64,000 bases of DNA from the NCBI GenBank assembly GCA_044425705.1, contig JAWXVD010000005.1:1-64000 (forward strand). Reading direction: 5' to 3'. Both the position numbers and the translations under genes were made by a program. The notes beneath the pieces were generated by a model. That model was not told the DNA's origin. It was given only the letters and a program-made list of their open reading frames with translations, and did not search any database. Positions 16,055-25,351 of this stretch are shown in pieces (position 1 is the stretch's first letter; every line of letters begins with the position of its first letter). Source of the stretch: JAWXVD01 sp044425705. Its GTDB lineage: Bacteria; Bacillota; Clostridia; Lachnospirales; Lachnospiraceae.

Positions 16055-17149
16055 ATGTATTATAAACAATATGGGAATACAGATATGAAAGTTTCTGCAA
16101 TTGGCATGGGATGTATGCGTTATGATGACGAATTAATCAACGCAGGTAACTTGGATGCCTGTTCAGAAGTGGCTCTATATGCTCATGAAAAAGGGATTAA
16201 TTATTTTGATACAGCACCTTTTTATTGTCAAGATAAAAGCGAAATTATCACTGGAATGGCATTATCTCAACTGAAACGTGACAGTTTTTATGTTTCATCA
16301 AAAATGAACTTAGGAACTGTAGATGGGGTTGCCACAAAAGATGCTTTTTACAAAAGATTACATACTACGTTAGATCGTTTGAAAGTAGATTACTTAGATG
16401 TTTATCATTTATGGTGTCTATTAAGTCCAGAAAGTTATGAAAAACAATCAGAATTATTATATGGTTACTTTGAAGATGCTAAAAGAGAAGGATTGGTAAA
16501 AAATATTGCTTTTTCTTCGCATATGGAAGGTGGAGACTTAAGTCCAATCATCAATAGTGATAAATTTAAAGCAATGTTAATTGGATATAATGCGATTAAT
16601 TATCGTTTTAGACAAGCTGGTATTTTAGATGCACATAATAAAGGAATGGGTGTTGTTGTTATGAATCCATTAGGTGGAGGAGCGATTCCACAAAATCCTA
16701 GCATGTTTGAATATTTAGCAGAAGGAACAGACTTAACTGTACCCCAAGCGGCATTACGTTTCGTAGCATCTCATAAAGAGATTACTATCACATTAGCAGG
16801 AATGACAAAAAAAGAACATGTCGATGATGCTGTAAAAGCTGTAGAAGGTTTAGAAGAATTCAGTGCCAATGATATTTATAAAAAATACGAAAATTCACAT
16901 CTATCATTGAATAATTTATGCACTGGATGTGGCTACTGCAAAAAATGTCCAATGGGTATTGATATTCCTAAATTTATGGATACTTATAATCAAAAATTAT
17001 TTGGTGACAATATGGATGATCGTATGCAAAATCATTGGCATATTACAAAAGAGGAAGCAGCAAAATGTATTGCCTGTGGTAAATGCGAAAGTCTTTGTAC
17101 ACAACATTTGCCTATCATTGATAGATTGGCTGAAATTGCGAATATGTAA
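16055..17149 (+). CDS. Aldo/keto reductase with C-terminal 2[4Fe-4S] ferredoxin domain
   Basis: The 364-residue protein has an aldo/keto reductase barrel (about 1-285) starting MYYKQYGNTDMKVSAIGMGCMRY, with the catalytic Asp/Tyr region FDTAPFY, lysine in SSKMN and histidine in VYHLW. The C-terminal 80 residues carry two cysteine clusters, CTGCGYCKKCPMGIDIP and CIACGKCESLC, which should bind iron-sulfur clusters. This architecture is common in anaerobic Firmicutes and links the reductase to ferredoxin-like electron flow. It lies 20 nt after ilvC and is probably co-transcribed. The substrate is unknown; a link to branched-chain metabolism is only positional. A hairpin terminator follows. Confidence 0.88.
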   Translation: MYYKQYGNTDMKVSAIGMGCMRYDDELINAGNLDACSEVALYAHEKGINYFDTAPFYCQDKSEIITGMALSQLKRDSFYVSSKMNLGTVDGVATKDAFYKRLHTTLDRLKVDYLDVYHLWCLLSPESYEKQSELLYGYFEDAKREGLVKNIAFSSHMEGGDLSPIINSDKFKAMLIGYNAINYRFRQAGILDAHNKGMGVVVMNPLGGGAIPQNPSMFEYLAEGTDLTVPQAALRFVASHKEITITLAGMTKKEHVDDAVKAVEGLEEFSANDIYKKYENSHLSLNNLCTGCGYCKKCPMGIDIPKFMDTYNQKLFGDNMDDRMQNHWHITKEEAAKCIACGKCESLCTQHLPIIDRLAEIANM

Positions 17150-17232
17150 TTAGAAAGTTGTATTCATATGTGAATGGATAGTAACAATAGATTTGATACG
17201 GCACAAGAATCAGAAATGAGGAAGTAATTTGA

Positions 17233-17280
17233 AAGAAAGCATATATCATAACAATTGTGTTAGGGTATATGCTTTCTTAT
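17233..17280 (+). terminator. Terminator after the aldo/keto reductase gene
   Basis: GAAAGCATATA pairs with TATATGCTTTC across a roughly 25-nt loop and is followed by TTATTTT. It lies between convergent genes. Confidence 0.7.
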
Positions 17281-17344
17281 TTTACAGAAAAAGGCTTGCA
17301 AAAAACTAGTAAAGAAAATCACTGTTAAAAAATAAAATAAGCTT

Positions 17345-18265
17345 TTATTGGTGATTACAATTTGCGTTATTTTCAGATTTATAAAATTCAATAAATTTTG
17401 TAATCATAGTATTTTCTGTGGAACTGGAGCTATTATATACGAAACCTACAGTACGTTTGGTCATTGCTTTTCCAAAGGAAAGTTCTCGCAGGGAACGATT
17501 GGCTAATTCCTCTTTTACAAATTCTTTGATGACACAAGCAATCCCCAAATCAATTTTAGCGAATTCGATTAATAAATCCATATTGTTTACTTCGATGATA
17601 TTAGAGATTTCCATTTGATTGGTAATCAAATAAGTATCAATATATTTTCGGGTAAGGTTTTCTTTGTTTAATAGCATAAAGGTAGCATTTTCTAAGATGG
17701 CTGATTTCGTCAATCCTTCTCTGATTTTTAAATTATTAATATAATTTTCTGTAGATACAAATACATCTTGAATATCCATAACTGCTAAAAATTCTGAATT
17801 TTTTGTCTGATTAGATAAACCTACTAATCCAATATCTAAGGTACCATTATCTAGTGCCTTTAAAGTTTCTGTGGAAGATTGACATGAAATTGTTATTTTT
17901 ATATGAGGGTTATCTTTGATGAAAGTTTTTAAAAAAGGTAGCAATACGTATTTGCATAAAGTTGAACTGACACCGATTGAAAGACTACCGACACCAAGTT
18001 CTCCCATTCGTTTGATACGTTCTTCTCCTGTTTTTATACAAATAAATGCATTTTTTACTTGTCCATAAAGCAATTGGCCTTCTGGTGTTAATGTGACACC
18101 ACGTGAATTTCTAATGAATAATACAGTTTCTAAACTTTGTTCTAGTTTAGAAATTGCTTTAGAAATAGCCGGTTGGCTGATATATAATTCTTTTGCAGCG
18201 GCAGAAATATTTTTATGGTTGGCTACTGTATAAAATATGTAGTATAAATTCAAATTATTGTCCAT
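17345..18265 (-). CDS. LysR-family transcriptional regulator
   Basis: The 306-residue protein has the LysR winged helix at the N-terminus (YYIFYTVANHKNISAAAKELYISQPAISKAISKLEQ, of which the ISAAAKELYISQPAISK core is the recognition segment) and a periplasmic-binding-protein-like effector domain from about residue 90. LysR proteins usually regulate the divergent neighbour in response to a small metabolite. Here the neighbour is leuC, 203 nt away, so control of leuCD by a leucine-pathway intermediate is the obvious hypothesis. Two similar 16-nt direct repeats in the intergenic region are candidate binding sites. Effector identity cannot be read. Confidence 0.9.
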   Translation of the reverse strand: MDNNLNLYYIFYTVANHKNISAAAKELYISQPAISKAISKLEQSLETVLFIRNSRGVTLTPEGQLLYGQVKNAFICIKTGEERIKRMGELGVGSLSIGVSSTLCKYVLLPFLKTFIKDNPHIKITISCQSSTETLKALDNGTLDIGLVGLSNQTKNSEFLAVMDIQDVFVSTENYINNLKIREGLTKSAILENATFMLLNKENLTRKYIDTYLITNQMEISNIIEVNNMDLLIEFAKIDLGIACVIKEFVKEELANRSLRELSFGKAMTKRTVGFVYNSSSSTENTMITKFIEFYKSENNANCNHQ

Positions 18266-18308
18266 GGTTTTTCTCCGTTTTTCGATTTATTTACATAGTA
18301 ATAATATC

Positions 18309-18325
18309 ATAACTTGATATTATAG
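18309..18325. promoter_or_regulatory. Candidate regulator site 1 (ATAACTTGATATTATAG)
   Basis: A 16-17-nt sequence repeated with two changes at 18357-18374, 48 nt away, between the divergent LysR and leuC genes. Each copy contains a T-N11-A pattern typical of LysR sites. Confidence 0.45.
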
Positions 18326-18344
18326 TAAACATAAATAACATGTA

Positions 18345-18374
18345 TTGTATTTATAGATAATTTGATGTTATAAT
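18345..18374 (+). promoter_or_regulatory. leuC promoter overlapping candidate regulator site 2
   Basis: TTGTAT (18345-18350), 18 nt, TATAAT (18369-18374). The second copy of the direct repeat, ATAATTTGATGTTATAAT (18357-18374), covers the spacer and -10, so a bound protein would directly affect polymerase. Confidence 0.55.
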
Positions 18375-18467
18375 TTATATAAATGATTAATGTTCACCTA
18401 AGAATCGGATTTATATAGTATTTGAGATTCTAAGTGTACATAATTTTATGAAGGAGGATATATACAT

Positions 18468-19736
18468 ATGGGAATGACTATGACTCAGAAAATTCTTGCA
18501 GCACATGCAGGACTTGATAAAGTAGAAGCGGGACAATTAATAGAGGCTGACTTGGATTTGGTTCTAGGAAACGATATTACAGCACCAGTTGCTATTCATG
18601 AGTTAGAAAAGATGAATGTAGAGGGTGTTTTTGATAAAGATAAAATTGCATTAGTACCAGATCATTTTGTACCTAACAAAGATATAAAATCTGCGGAACA
18701 CTGTAAATGCGTGAGAGAATTTGCTTATAGAAATGATATTACTAATTATTTCGAACTAGGTGAAATGGGAATCGAACATGCATTGTTACCTGAAAAAGGA
18801 TTGACAGTTGCTGGAGATGTTATCATAGGCGCTGATTCACATACTTGTACCTATGGTGCATTGGGGGCGTTTTCCACTGGTGTAGGCAGTACAGATATGG
18901 CTGCTGGTATGGCAACTGGAAAAGCTTGGTTCAAAGTACCAAATGCCATTAAGTTTAATATTGTAGGAAAGCCAAGCAAATGGATTAGTGGAAAAGATGT
19001 CATTTTACACATTATCGGTATGATTGGTGTAGATGGTGCTCTTTATAAATCTATGGAATTTGTAGGTGAAGGATTAGCTAATTTAACAATGGATGATCGC
19101 TTTACAATTGCCAATATGGCGATCGAAGCTGGTGGAAAGAATGGTATTTTCCCAGTTGATGAAAAAGCGATTGCATATATGGAAGAACATTCAACGAAAA
19201 CATATACTGTATATGAAGCAGATGAAGATGCTGAATATGATGAAGAATATACAATTGATTTATCCACATTGAAAGCAACGATAGCATTTCCTCATTTGCC
19301 TGAAAATACAAAGACAATTGATGAAATTACAGAAGATGTGGTAATTGATCAAGTGGTAATCGGTTCTTGTACGAATGGACGTTTAGATGACTTAAGAGTT
19401 GCAGCCAAAGTCTTAGAAGGAAAACATATTGCTAAAGGAATGAGATGTATCGTTATTCCAGCAACACAATCAATCTATATGTCCGCTATTGAGGAAGGAC
19501 TTGTGAAAATCTTCATTGAAGCTGGTGCTATTGTATCTACTCCTACTTGCGGCCCATGCCTTGGAGGGTATATGGGTGTATTAGCAGAAGGAGAACGTTG
19601 TGTATCTACTACAAACAGAAACTTTGTAGGGCGAATGGGTCATGTAAAATCAGAGGTTTATCTTGCTAGTCCAGCAGTAGCTGCTGCAAGCGCAATCACT
19701 GGAAAAATTTCATGTCCATGTCAATTAGAAGATTAG
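18468..19736 (+). CDS. leuC: 3-isopropylmalate dehydratase large subunit
   Basis: The 422-residue aconitase-family protein isomerises 2-isopropylmalate to 3-isopropylmalate in leucine synthesis, together with LeuD. The three cluster cysteines are visible in GADSHTCTYGALG, VIGSCTNGRLDDL and TCGPCLGGYMG. Length fits the clostridial/archaeal-type LeuC, shorter than the 470-residue enterobacterial form. ATG 18468 follows GAAGGAGGATATATAC. leuD follows after 65 nt. leuA and leuB are not in the window. Confidence 0.95.
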   Translation: MGMTMTQKILAAHAGLDKVEAGQLIEADLDLVLGNDITAPVAIHELEKMNVEGVFDKDKIALVPDHFVPNKDIKSAEHCKCVREFAYRNDITNYFELGEMGIEHALLPEKGLTVAGDVIIGADSHTCTYGALGAFSTGVGSTDMAAGMATGKAWFKVPNAIKFNIVGKPSKWISGKDVILHIIGMIGVDGALYKSMEFVGEGLANLTMDDRFTIANMAIEAGGKNGIFPVDEKAIAYMEEHSTKTYTVYEADEDAEYDEEYTIDLSTLKATIAFPHLPENTKTIDEITEDVVIDQVVIGSCTNGRLDDLRVAAKVLEGKHIAKGMRCIVIPATQSIYMSAIEEGLVKIFIEAGAIVSTPTCGPCLGGYMGVLAEGERCVSTTNRNFVGRMGHVKSEVYLASPAVAAASAITGKISCPCQLED

Positions 19737-19755
19737 ATTAAAAATGAGAGAAAAG

Positions 19756-19782
19756 GGTTACATATCACCTGTGAATTGTAAC
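19756..19782. repeat. Family B palindrome between leuC and leuD
   Basis: GGTTACATATCAC-CT-GTGAATTGTAAC: the outer GTTACA/TGTAAC and inner TCAC/GTGA arms pair. It occupies nearly the whole 65-nt gap. Confidence 0.7.
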
Positions 19783-19801
19783 AGAAGGGATTATTATAAA
19801 G

Positions 19802-20290
19802 ATGAAAAATGCAAATGGATTAGTTTTTAAATATGGAGATAATGTGGATACAGATGTTATCATTCCTGCAAGATACTTGAACTCTTCAGATCCAGCTGAG
19901 TTGGCTACACATTGTATGGAAGATATAGATAAAGATTTTATTAATAAAGTAAATGCTGGTGATATTATTGTTGCGACAAAAAACTTTGGATGTGGTTCTT
20001 CTAGAGAGCATGCACCAATTGCCATTAAGGCTGCTGGCGTAAGCTGTGTTATAGCAGAGACCTTTGCTAGAATTTTCTACCGCAATGCAATTAATATTGG
20101 ATTACCGATTATTGAATGTAAGGAAGCATCTATTGCTATTGAGGCTGGAGATCAAGTTGAAGTGAATTTTGATACTGGAATGATTAAAAATATTACTAAA
20201 AATGAAGAATATAAAGGGCAAGCTTTTCCAGAGTTTATGCAAAAGATTATTGCTGCTGAAGGATTAGTTAATTATATTAATGCAAAATAA
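19802..20290 (+). CDS. leuD: 3-isopropylmalate dehydratase small subunit
   Basis: The 162-residue swivel-domain subunit of isopropylmalate isomerase. It has the family motifs GDNVDTDVIIPARYLN near the N-terminus, and GCGSSREHAPIAIKAAGV, which contacts the substrate. The short form matches the shortened LeuC upstream. ATG 19802 follows AGGGATTATTATAAAG. The pair forms the functional isomerase. Confidence 0.95.
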   Translation: MKNANGLVFKYGDNVDTDVIIPARYLNSSDPAELATHCMEDIDKDFINKVNAGDIIVATKNFGCGSSREHAPIAIKAAGVSCVIAETFARIFYRNAINIGLPIIECKEASIAIEAGDQVEVNFDTGMIKNITKNEEYKGQAFPEFMQKIIAAEGLVNYINAK

Positions 20291-20395
20291 TCTTAGTCTG
20301 ATGTTAGGAATGGATAGAGGCAGACATGTGTGAACTAAAATTAAAGAATACAAAATACAATTCTTTATGTTAAATTTAAACTGGTAATTATGACG

Positions 20396-20427
20396 AATGG
20401 ACGTATCTTATAAGGGTTACGTCCATT
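20396..20427 (+). terminator. Probable terminator after leuD
   Basis: AATGGACGTA pairs with TACGTCCATT across a 12-nt loop and is followed by AAATTTG. The T-run is weak. Confidence 0.5.
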
Positions 20428-20598
20428 AAATTTGTAACCTAAAACTATTTTAAATTCCTGTTTCATTTACTTGTAAAATATAGTACAATGAAAAACAGTG
20501 CGTGGTTCATACATTTTACGCAATATGAATATAAGAGGAATACTAGGTTGACAAATAAGAAACTGCAACATTGTTATGAGAAAGGGATTACTATTAAT

Positions 20599-21495
20599 AT
20601 GATTAAAAATGCAAAAGCGGCAGATATCGCACTGATGATAACTGCTATTATATGGGGAACAGGATTTATTGCAACAGAATATGCTATTGATACAGGTGCA
20701 CAAGCATCTTTGATTATTACCATGCGATTTTTGATTGCTGGTATTACATTAGGGATTGTTTATTTTAAAAGTATTATCAAAATGGAAAGAAATACTATTA
20801 TAGTGGGGTGTATTGCAGGAGCAATGCTGTTTGGAGGATTCTACTTGCAGACCTTAGGGCAGTCTATGACTACAGTATCAAATTCTTCCTTTTTAACATC
20901 TACAAATGTAGTTATGGTTCCTTTTATTGTGTGGTTTTTTACTAAAGAACATCCCAAAACAAAATATTTTGTTCTTGGTGGAACAGCATTAATAGGAATC
21001 GGTATTCTAACTTTAGATTTTAGTAAAACAATGGTTTTTAATGTAGGTGACATTTTTGTGATATTTGCTGCTATTTGTTTTGCTTTACATATTGCATATC
21101 TAGGTATTTACGGAAAAGGAAAAGATACAAAACATTTAACTTTTTTGCAGATGATTACAGCAGGAATTTTCGCTTTGATTTATATGGTAATATTCGATTC
21201 TTCTGCTATTAATTTTGAAATTATTAAAGCAGCCTTACCATCAACAGCCTATTTGGCGATTTTTTCTAGTTGTGTATGTTACTACTTACAGACAACGGGA
21301 CAACAATATGCTGCTCCTTCTAAAACTGCAATTATTTTATGTACAGAAGGATTGTTCGGAAGTATTTTTGCCGTGGCTTTAGGGATTGATGCATTGACCG
21401 CTAATATAGTTATTGGAGGGATTGTGATTATTTCTTCGGTTATGTTAGCAGAAGTAGATTTATCTGTTTTTAATAAGAAAAAAAATAGTGATTAG
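20599..21495 (+). CDS. EamA/DMT-family transporter
   Basis: The 298-residue protein is strongly hydrophobic with about ten membrane segments and two EamA repeats, beginning AADIALMITAIIWGTGFIATEYAID, a typical start for RhaT/YdcZ-like drug/metabolite transporters. It is probably an exporter of amino acids or other small metabolites in the cytoplasmic membrane. ATG 20599 has AAAGGGA 11 nt upstream; a longer frame from 20488 would add a hydrophilic, basic N-terminus and is less likely. Substrate unknown; it stands alone after leuCD. Confidence 0.85.
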   Translation: MIKNAKAADIALMITAIIWGTGFIATEYAIDTGAQASLIITMRFLIAGITLGIVYFKSIIKMERNTIIVGCIAGAMLFGGFYLQTLGQSMTTVSNSSFLTSTNVVMVPFIVWFFTKEHPKTKYFVLGGTALIGIGILTLDFSKTMVFNVGDIFVIFAAICFALHIAYLGIYGKGKDTKHLTFLQMITAGIFALIYMVIFDSSAINFEIIKAALPSTAYLAIFSSCVCYYLQTTGQQYAAPSKTAIILCTEGLFGSIFAVALGIDALTANIVIGGIVIISSVMLAEVDLSVFNKKKNSD

Positions 21496-21523
21496 TGGAA
21501 TTGATAAAGTTCGAATTTTATAG

Positions 21524-21560
21524 AAAGTAGGTTGAAAAATAAAAATTTTCAACCTACTTT
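21524..21560 (+). terminator. Long hairpin after the transporter gene
   Basis: AAAGTAGGTTGAAAA pairs perfectly with TTTTCAACCTACTTT. The core GGTTGAAAA...TTTTCAACC resembles hairpin 1 of family A. The second arm ends in TTT but no long T-run follows. Confidence 0.6.
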
Positions 21561-21600
21561 GGTCAAGCGATGAATATTAGTGTGAAAGGTAAGGTTTTTT

Positions 21601-22074
21601 ATGAGTTTAGAATTTAGAACAGCAACGAAAGAAGATGTAGGAACAATATTATTTTTTATTCATCAATTAGCGGAATATGAAAACATGACAGATGATGTTG
21701 TTGCTACAGAAGAGTTATTGACAGAGTGGATTTTTGAAAAAGAAAAAGCGCAAGTTATTTTAGGTTCTATTGATGGGAAAGATATTGGAATTGCTTTATA
21801 TTTTAATAATTTTTCTACATTTTTAGGGAGAGCAGGCATCTATTTAGAAGATTTATTTATTTTAAAAGAATATCGTGGAAATGGTTATGGTAAAGCCTTT
21901 TTAAAGAAATTAGCAAGTATCGCCGTAGAAAATGGATATGGACGTTTAGAGTGGAGTTGTTTGGATTGGAATCAATCAAGTATTGATTTTTATTTATCTT
22001 TAGATGCTGTGCAGATGGATGAATGGACTACCTACAGATTAACTGGAGACGCTTTAATTTCTATGGCACAATAA
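21601..22074 (+). CDS. GNAT acetyltransferase, diamine/spermidine-acetyltransferase-like
   Basis: The 157-residue protein has the acetyl-CoA-binding motif EYRGNGYGKAFLKKLA and the preceding YFNNFSTFLGRAGIYLEDLF segment. Together with WSCLDWNQSSIDFYLSLDAVQMDEWTTYRL this closely follows the SSAT (spermidine/spermine N1-acetyltransferase) type. It probably acetylates a small polyamine or amine in the cytosol. The ATG follows AAAGGTAAGGTTTTTT. It is monocistronic, with a terminator-like hairpin directly downstream. Substrate is by family resemblance only. Confidence 0.85.
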   Translation: MSLEFRTATKEDVGTILFFIHQLAEYENMTDDVVATEELLTEWIFEKEKAQVILGSIDGKDIGIALYFNNFSTFLGRAGIYLEDLFILKEYRGNGYGKAFLKKLASIAVENGYGRLEWSCLDWNQSSIDFYLSLDAVQMDEWTTYRLTGDALISMAQ

Positions 22075-22081
22075 ATATTAC

Positions 22082-22104
22082 TTTTTATGGCGTAGCCATA
22101 AAAA
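22082..22104 (+). terminator. Terminator after the acetyltransferase gene
   Basis: TTTTTATGGC-GTA-GCCATAAAAA forms a perfect 10-bp stem 8 nt past the stop codon. Confidence 0.6.
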
Positions 22105-22243
22105 ATAACGCAGAACGGTTTGTGCGGGATAAAAAGTAACCAATAAATTGCAAAATTGAAATAAATACAGTATAATAAAACAAATGTTTGGGTGAATGCA
22201 GGAAACAATATTTTAGATGCTGAGAGAAAGGTATGGTTGTACA

Positions 22244-23434
22244 ATGATTAATGAAACTTATAAAAGTATGTTACAAGGAAAATCAGTGATTAGAGAATTA
22301 AGTGAATATGCTAACGCTAGAGGAAAAGAAATTGGCTATGAAAATGTATTTGATTATAGTTTGGGTAATCCTAGTGTGCCATGTACACAAAGCTATACAG
22401 ACACTATGATTGATTTATTGTCTCATGAAAGTCCTTCAAAACTCCATGGTTACAGTCCTTCTTTAGGAATTGAAAATGTGAGAGTTACTGTTGCTGAGAG
22501 TTTGAATCGAAGATTTGATATGGATTATGAAGCGAAACATATCTTTATGGCATCAGGAGCAGCCAGTGCGTTGGCCCATGCTCTCCGCTGTGTGACAAAA
22601 CCAGGTGATGAAGTGATTACCTTTGCTCCATATTTTCCTGAGTATGGTCCATATGTCAATATGACGGGAGCTAAATTATCTGTTGTCCCTGCTAATACAA
22701 TAGATTTCCAAATCAATTTTGAGGCATTTGAGTCATTATTAAATCCAAATGTAAATGCCATTTTAATCAATACTCCTAACAATCCATCGGGAGTCGTTTA
22801 TAGTGCTGAAACGATTACAAGATTAGCTGAAATCCTATATAAAAAACAAGAAGAATATGGACACGATATTTTCTTAATCAGTGATGAACCTTATAGAGAA
22901 ATTATTTTTGACGGTGCAACTGTTCCATATCCTAGTAAATTTTATAATAATACTATTTCTTGCTATTCTTTTTCTAAAAGTCTAAGTTTACCAGGTGAGA
23001 GAATTGGATATCTTGCAGTGAATCCAAAAGCTACTGATGCAGATATTATCGCAGTTATGTGTGGTCAAATCAGCCGTGGAATTGGACATAATTGTCCTGC
23101 TAGTAGTGTACAATTAGCAGTTGCCAATGTAATTGATGAAGTCAGTGATTTATCTGTTTACGAAGATAATATGAATTTATTATATGATGCATTGACTAAA
23201 ATTGGATTTGAAGTAGTTAGACCAGGCGGTACATTTTATATTTTCCCCAAAGCGCTAGAAGAAGATGCTACTGCATTCTGTATAAAGGCTAAGAAATACG
23301 ATTTGATTCTAGTACCAGCTGATAGTTTTATGTGTCCTGGATATTTTAGAATGGCATATTGTATTGATACAGAAAAAGTAAAACGATCGATTCCAGTTTT
23401 AGAAAAATTTGCAAAAGAGGAATATGGATTATAG
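22244..23434 (+). CDS. Pyridoxal-phosphate aminotransferase, class I/II
   Basis: The 396-residue fold-type I aminotransferase has the NTPNNPSG motif, the SDEPYREI segment and the PLP-binding lysine in SFSKSLSLPGERIGYLA, followed by FRMAYCID with the substrate carboxylate-binding Arg. It transfers an amino group between an amino acid and a 2-oxoacid; aspartate/aromatic type is likely. ATG 22244 has GAGAAAGG about 12 nt upstream; an alternative ATG at 22217 adds nine residues without a better site. It is followed by a hairpin terminator and ruvAB. Confidence 0.88.
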   Translation: MINETYKSMLQGKSVIRELSEYANARGKEIGYENVFDYSLGNPSVPCTQSYTDTMIDLLSHESPSKLHGYSPSLGIENVRVTVAESLNRRFDMDYEAKHIFMASGAASALAHALRCVTKPGDEVITFAPYFPEYGPYVNMTGAKLSVVPANTIDFQINFEAFESLLNPNVNAILINTPNNPSGVVYSAETITRLAEILYKKQEEYGHDIFLISDEPYREIIFDGATVPYPSKFYNNTISCYSFSKSLSLPGERIGYLAVNPKATDADIIAVMCGQISRGIGHNCPASSVQLAVANVIDEVSDLSVYEDNMNLLYDALTKIGFEVVRPGGTFYIFPKALEEDATAFCIKAKKYDLILVPADSFMCPGYFRMAYCIDTEKVKRSIPVLEKFAKEEYGL

Positions 23435-23442
23435 AGAGATTT

Positions 23443-23476
23443 CGTTACTTTTTACGGTATGGCCGTAAAAGTAACG
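23443..23476 (+). terminator. Terminator after the aminotransferase gene
   Basis: CGTTACTTTT(T)ACGG pairs with CCGTAAAAGTAACG around TATGG. The stem is long and starts 9 nt past the stop. A clear T-run is lacking. Confidence 0.6.
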
Positions 23477-23555
23477 AGATTTATGCTTTGGTTTTACAAT
23501 AGTTATTATAGTTGTTTTTTAACAATACCATTTAAGTGAAAGGAATTTGAATGCA

Positions 23556-24167
23556 ATGATTGCATATGTGAAAGGCGAGTTAGCAGTTGTTTTAGAGGAT
23601 AACATTGTTGTGGAAACAAACGGCATCGGATATAACATTAAGGTGCCCACAGGGGTATTATCCTATTTGCCAACAATTGGTTCTCAGGTAAAAATACATA
23701 CCTATACTTATGTGAGAGAAGATACCTTTTCATTGTATGGTTTTTTAACTTTAGATGATTTGTCTATGTTTAAGTTATTGATTACTGTAAATGGAATCGG
23801 ACCAAAGGCTGCCCTGGCTATTTTATCTTGTATGAATGGAGATGAATTGAGAATTGCAATTATTTCCCAAGATGCGAAAGCAATTGCAAAAGCACCAGGT
23901 GTAGGTGCAAAAACAGCTAGTCGTGTGATTTTAGATTTAAAGGATAAAGTCTCTATCGAAGATACTTTAATTCATAAAGAAAGTGAAATATATCAAGAAA
24001 AAAATGCCAATAATAACGTGGCAGGTATTACAAATGAGGCGATAGAAGCTTTGGTAGCTTTAGGATATTCTTCTAGTGATGCTTTAAAAGCTGTAAAAAA
24101 AGTAAATATCAGCGAAGGTATGAATGTAGAAGGATTGTTAAAGTTGGCATTAAAAAATATGTTTTAG
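23556..24167 (+). CDS. ruvA: Holliday junction branch migration protein RuvA
   Basis: The 203-residue protein has the N-terminal OB domain (MIAYVKGELAVV...TNGIGYNIKVP), tandem helix-hairpin-helix motifs (VNGIGPKAALAILS and APGVGAKTASRVILDLKDK) and the C-terminal UBA-like domain (EAIEALVALGYSSSDALKAV) that contacts RuvB. It binds four-way junctions during recombinational repair. ATG 23556 has AAAGG 12 nt upstream; a TTG at 23547 would be only 3 nt away. RuvB follows 11 nt later. Confidence 0.96.
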   Translation: MIAYVKGELAVVLEDNIVVETNGIGYNIKVPTGVLSYLPTIGSQVKIHTYTYVREDTFSLYGFLTLDDLSMFKLLITVNGIGPKAALAILSCMNGDELRIAIISQDAKAIAKAPGVGAKTASRVILDLKDKVSIEDTLIHKESEIYQEKNANNNVAGITNEAIEALVALGYSSSDALKAVKKVNISEGMNVEGLLKLALKNMF

Positions 24168-24178
24168 GATAGGTTGCT

Positions 24179-25174
24179 ATGGAAAGACGAATAATTGAAA
24201 CAAACTTAATAGAAGGCGATATTAAGGTGGAAGGTAGTCTACGTCCACAATTTTTAAAGGATTATATCGGCCAAGAAAAAGCAAAAGAAAATCTAAAAGT
24301 TTATATAGAAGCCGCAAAGATTCGTCAAGATGCTTTAGACCATGTTCTGTTTTATGGACCACCAGGTCTTGGCAAAACTACATTGGCAGGGATTATCGCC
24401 AATGAAATGGGCGTGAATTTAAAGGTTACAAGTGGGCCAGCAATTGAGAAACCAGGAGAGATGGCGGCTATCTTAAATAATTTACAAGAAGGCGATTTGC
24501 TGTTTGTAGATGAAATTCATCGTTTAAATCGTCAGGTAGAAGAAGTACTATATCCAGCTATGGAAGATTATGTGATTGATATCATGATTGGGAAAGGTTC
24601 CTCTGCTAGATCGATTCGCTTAGATTTACCTAAATTCACCTTAGTAGGAGCAACTACTAGGGCCGGACTTCTAACAGCACCACTACGAGATCGCTTTGGT
24701 GTTGTCCATAGATTAGAATTTTATACAATAGATGAATTACAAGTGATTATCATTCATTCGGCTAAAATTTTAGGGGTAGAAATTGAAGCTGGTGGAGCAC
24801 TTGAATTAGCCAAAAGAAGTAGAGGGACACCACGTCTTGCTAATCGTATCTTGAAAAGGGTTAGAGATTTTGCACAAGTGCGATATGATGGTGTGATCAC
24901 AAAAGAAGTTGCAGATATAGCACTTGATTTATTAGATGTTGATAAATTGGGATTAGACCATATCGATCGTAACATTTTATTGACCATGATTCAAAAATTC
25001 TCTGGAGGACCAGTTGGTTTGGATACATTAGCGGCTGCTATTGGAGAAGATTCAGGGACTATTGAGGATGTATATGAACCATTTTTGATAAAAAATGGCT
25101 TGATTAATAGAACACCACGTGGTCGTGTGGCAACAGAACTAGCTTATCTTCATTTAGGACTTGAAAAATCATAA
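24179..25174 (+). CDS. ruvB: Holliday junction branch migration DNA helicase RuvB
   Basis: The 331-residue AAA+ motor has Walker A GPPGLGKTTLAG, Walker B LLFVDEIHRLN, sensor GATTRAGLL and the C-terminal winged helix ending NRTPRGRVAT. It drives branch migration with RuvA. The start is 11 nt after ruvA with AGGATAGG as binding site, so they form one operon. ruvC is not seen here; recU at 52601 probably supplies the resolvase. Confidence 0.97.
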   Translation: MERRIIETNLIEGDIKVEGSLRPQFLKDYIGQEKAKENLKVYIEAAKIRQDALDHVLFYGPPGLGKTTLAGIIANEMGVNLKVTSGPAIEKPGEMAAILNNLQEGDLLFVDEIHRLNRQVEEVLYPAMEDYVIDIMIGKGSSARSIRLDLPKFTLVGATTRAGLLTAPLRDRFGVVHRLEFYTIDELQVIIIHSAKILGVEIEAGGALELAKRSRGTPRLANRILKRVRDFAQVRYDGVITKEVADIALDLLDVDKLGLDHIDRNILLTMIQKFSGGPVGLDTLAAAIGEDSGTIEDVYEPFLIKNGLINRTPRGRVATELAYLHLGLEKS

Positions 25175-25194
25175 GCATTTGATATATAATAAGA

Positions 25195-25272
25195 AAAGGG
25201 TAAAAATAAATTTTCACCCTCAGCGTCTGTGGTATCACCCTTGCAAGCAAGTGAAATCACTGGACTTAGATA
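25195..25272 (+). repeat. Family A repeat, near-complete copy 2
   Basis: Hairpin 1 (GGGTAAAAAT..ATTTTCACCC), linker CAGCGTCTG, hairpin 2 (GTGAAATCAC arm intact, CTTGCAAGCAAG loop) and tail TGGACTTAGATATG. It lies between ruvB and zapA. Confidence 0.85.
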
Positions 25273-25351
25273 TGTGAAAATATAACTTTCACAGTGAAAT
25301 GATATCTATCACTTAAAGTTGTAGACTTTAAGAAAGGGGACGGACAATCAT

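Noticed and set aside
16929..17153. Second-frame open frame within the aldo/keto reductase
   Set aside because: It overlaps the ferredoxin domain, whose cysteine motifs show the true frame.
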